Shown here: positions 6,170 through 8,033 of the stretch, one piece after another
Layout: every line of letters begins with the position of its first letter
Position numbering within the stretch: the first letter of the stretch is position 1
Source of the DNA: Bacillota bacterium
GTDB lineage: Bacteria; Bacillota; Dethiobacteria; DTU022; JAAZDU01
DNA length: 8,033 nucleotides
Assembly (NCBI GenBank): GCA_012512665.1
Contig: JAAZDU010000278.1
Location: 1 to 8,033, forward strand
Direction: 5' to 3'
Position numbers and translations under genes: made by a program
The notes under the pieces: generated by a model
The model's input: the letters and a program-made list of their open reading frames with translations, nothing else
What the model was told of the DNA's origin: nothing
The model's database searches: none

Positions 6170-8033
6170 CACAATACTCCTTCCCCCTGGCAAGTGGGCA
6201 AAGATACACAAAAAACAAGATTATTCTTTTCCCCGCTAAAAGCTTTAACTTTCCCCCCATGTTCTTCAATAATTTTACGGCTTACCGGCAGGCCCAGGGA
6301 AATAAAATTGGCCTGGCCCGTATAAAGGGGATCAAAAAGATTTTCCAGTTTTTCCAAATCACTACTCTCAACATTTGTGACAGAGTCCCAAATACTGATA
6401 GATACGCCACCCCTTGAAAAAAGGCTTTCTTGATAACTGGTTTTGATATATAGAACTCCACCTTCCTCCAGGGACTGGAAAGAACCCGGGATAAGGTAGG
6501 AGATAGCCCTGGCGAGAATAGTTTTATCTGCCTTTACAACCAGTTCCTGCTGGCAGTAATCTTTTTCTATAGTAACATGAGAACCCAGTTTTCCCTGTGA
6601 CTGCAGAAGCGCAATACTATCTTCAAGAATATCATGGAGATCAACCTGCTGGCACTCATAAGAGAGATTGGTAGCAAAGGCTATCAGCTTTTCTACAAGT
6701 TCATTAAGCCTTTTTATTTCCTGGGTTACGGTGGAAGAAAAGAAATTCCTAAAGCTGTCGTCGTGGTACTTTTCCGGTAAAAGTTCACAAAAAGTTTGAA
6801 TAGCTACCATGGGATTTTTTATTTCGTGTGCCAGCTGACCAACAAATTTATTTAAAACTTCAAGCTGTGCCGCCTGGTTCCTTTGGAATTCGAGCTGCTT
6901 TCTTTCGGAGATATCATCGAAGATCATAACACTTCCTACGGGCCTATCTATTCCTTCCTGGAAAAGAGGATAAGTGCTAACGTCCAGGGGCAGGTTGTTC
7001 CATTCAAGGGTTATCTCCTTTTTGTAAAATGAATTCCCCGTGGAAATGGCCTCAAAAAGTAAGTCCCCCAGGGGGCCTGGCAGGACGCGCAGGTCCTTAT
7101 CAATAACATCCCCCTGCTTCAGCCCCAGAATTTCGCCTGCCCGCTTGTTAAAAGTTTCTATAATATTATTGCTGTTAATGGCTATAAGCCCACTTGTCAT
7201 ATGCTGTAAAATTTTTTCTACAGAATTTTTTTGATAGCAAAGCTTATGGTGCGCCTCAATATCGCGCAAGGCCAGGGCCACATTCCCTGCCAGGGAGTAG
7301 AGCATCTCCAGCTCTTCTTCAAAGTAGCTTGACCCCGTTATCTTCGGCCCCAGGCTGAGAAGCCCCGTCAGCTTACCTTTGGTCATCAAGGGAATAAACA
7401 CTACGCCCTGAAGTAGGCGCATCTCCTGGTAAACCTCTACAAAGTTTTCCCAGCGGGGTAGCGGTATGGAATTGTTCTCCAGCCGTATGATACGGCCTTT
7501 TTCGGCCACAAAGGCCAGTAAACCATGGGAAGGGTTAAAACTCAGCTGGCTGCAGAGGAGAGGGTTCAGCCCTCTTTGGAAGTATATTTTATATTCTTCT
7601 CCCTCCTCGCCCGGCAGGATAAGGGAAAGAATTTTTACCGGTATTAGTTCTTCAACTGTATTAAGGAATAAGTTAAGGAGGCGCTCCCTGTTAAAGTTGT
7701 TGCCCAGGGCACTGGAAAAGCCCCACAAAACTCTTTCTTTAGAGCGTGAGGAGGAAAAAGAATAGCTTGATCTTTGGGGAATGTAATCGTCTTCTGCCAC
7801 ACCCTGCATTTTAAAAGCCTGGACCTTCATTAGGAGGGCTGATCTTTCCCATGCCCTGTCCAGCACTTTCTTAACCTGGCCTGCCACAAATGGATACTGC
7901 AGGCAGTCATAAAAGATGGAAGCAGATTTATTTTTCCCTCGGCAAATCTCTAAAAAAGTCAGGGCGGAATTTTTTTTGTGGGCCTCTTCCAACCAGGCTG
8001 TTCTTGAAGGGTTATCTCCTACCAGAACTATCC
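6169..8033 (-). CDS. GAF-PAS histidine kinase-like sensor with degenerate ATP-binding domain (5' partial)
   Basis: A soluble sensor paired with the REC-HD-GYP regulator; 620 residues are visible and the frame stays open past the window edge. Numbering from codon 7992: a receiver-like remnant (to about 55), a GAF domain (about 85-245), a PAS domain (about 256-365 ending FDDISERK), a HisKA helix pair with H-box LAHEIKNP (H389) including the ExxN phosphatase-type motif, and an HATPase_c-like domain (about 450-600). The last keeps D489, an F-box-like LFDPLYTG (552-559) and the EEHGGK segment, but the N-box reads YLIPGSFQS (no Asn at 499 or 503), G1 reads DSVTNV (536-541, no glycine) and G2 reads FISLGL (563-568, GTG lost). 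No membrane segment is seen. It may be a pseudokinase or phosphatase. The TTG at 7992 lacks a well-placed ribosome binding site and is not the start. Confidence 0.88.
   Translation of the reverse strand, partial: IVLVGDNPSRTAWLEEAHKKNSALTFLEICRGKNKSASIFYDCLQYPFVAGQVKKVLDRAWERSALLMKVQAFKMQGVAEDDYIPQRSSYSFSSSRSKERVLWGFSSALGNNFNRERLLNLFLNTVEELIPVKILSLILPGEEGEEYKIYFQRGLNPLLCSQLSFNPSHGLLAFVAEKGRIIRLENNSIPLPRWENFVEVYQEMRLLQGVVFIPLMTKGKLTGLLSLGPKITGSSYFEEELEMLYSLAGNVALALRDIEAHHKLCYQKNSVEKILQHMTSGLIAINSNNIIETFNKRAGEILGLKQGDVIDKDLRVLPGPLGDLLFEAISTGNSFYKKEITLEWNNLPLDVSTYPLFQEGIDRPVGSVMIFDDISERKQLEFQRNQAAQLEVLNKFVGQLAHEIKNPMVAIQTFCELLPEKYHDDSFRNFFSSTVTQEIKRLNELVEKLIAFATNLSYECQQVDLHDILEDSIALLQSQGKLGSHVTIEKDYCQQELVVKADKTILARAISYLIPGSFQSLEEGGVLYIKTSYQESLFSRGGVSISIWDSVTNVESSDLEKLENLFDPLYTGQANFISLGLPVSRKIIEEHGGKVKAFSGEKNNLVFCVSLPTCQGEGVL

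Noticed and set aside
6167..6211. Upstream ATG 6211 as start of the REC-HD-GYP regulator
   Set aside because: It would add 14 residues unlike a receiver N-terminus and a long overlap with the kinase gene. ATG 6169 has a good AAGGAG site and a classic TGATG overlap.
7990..7992. TTG 7992 as the start of the sensor kinase
   Set aside because: The frame remains open upstream to the window edge with protein-like sequence, and no Shine-Dalgarno site is suitably spaced before the TTG.

Overview
The window looks like chromosomal DNA of an anaerobic, Gram-positive Clostridia-type bacterium (Firmicutes). This is inferred from a V-type ATPase operon, strong AGGAGG-type ribosome binding sites, a near-consensus sigma-A promoter, a lipoprotein with a copper-amine-oxidase-like stalk domain, an OFA-family transporter, and c-di-GMP enzymes of the Firmicute style. 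I cannot name the genus from sequence alone. No rRNA, tRNA, CRISPR array, insertion sequence or phage gene is visible.

Layout. (1) Bases 1-720 (+): the end of a V/A-type ATPase operon, with the probable last codons of the preceding subunit, complete rotor subunit D, and an intrinsic terminator. (2) Bases 778-2057 (+): a strong promoter and a membrane-bound GGDEF diguanylate cyclase. Its well-initiated 5' end (ATG 848) and its main body (from codon 882) lie in different frames. (3) Bases 2107-3360 (-): a 12-TM OFA-family MFS transporter, convergent with the cyclase. (4) Bases 3500-5089 (+): a secreted lipoprotein of unknown function ending in a stalk domain, divergent from the transporter, followed by a long hairpin. 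(5) Bases 5135-8033 (-): a two-gene signalling operon. A cytoplasmic GAF-PAS histidine-kinase-like protein (5' end outside the window) overlaps by one base (TGATG) a REC-HD-GYP response regulator.

How the genes fit together. The cyclase (c-di-GMP synthesis) and the HD-GYP regulator (predicted c-di-GMP hydrolysis) lie close together but in separate transcription units, so they may feed the same second-messenger pool. The kinase-like protein keeps a normal H-box (HEIKNP), but the N, G1 and G2 motifs of its ATP-binding domain are all eroded, while the partner receiver and HD-GYP domain look intact. The most interesting possibility here is that the sensor acts as a pseudokinase, phosphatase or trans-phosphorylated phosphoacceptor controlling a c-di-GMP phosphodiesterase. 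The second is the disrupted reading frame at the start of the cyclase. The ATPase, transporter and lipoprotein look like ordinary neighbours with no evident functional link to the signalling genes.
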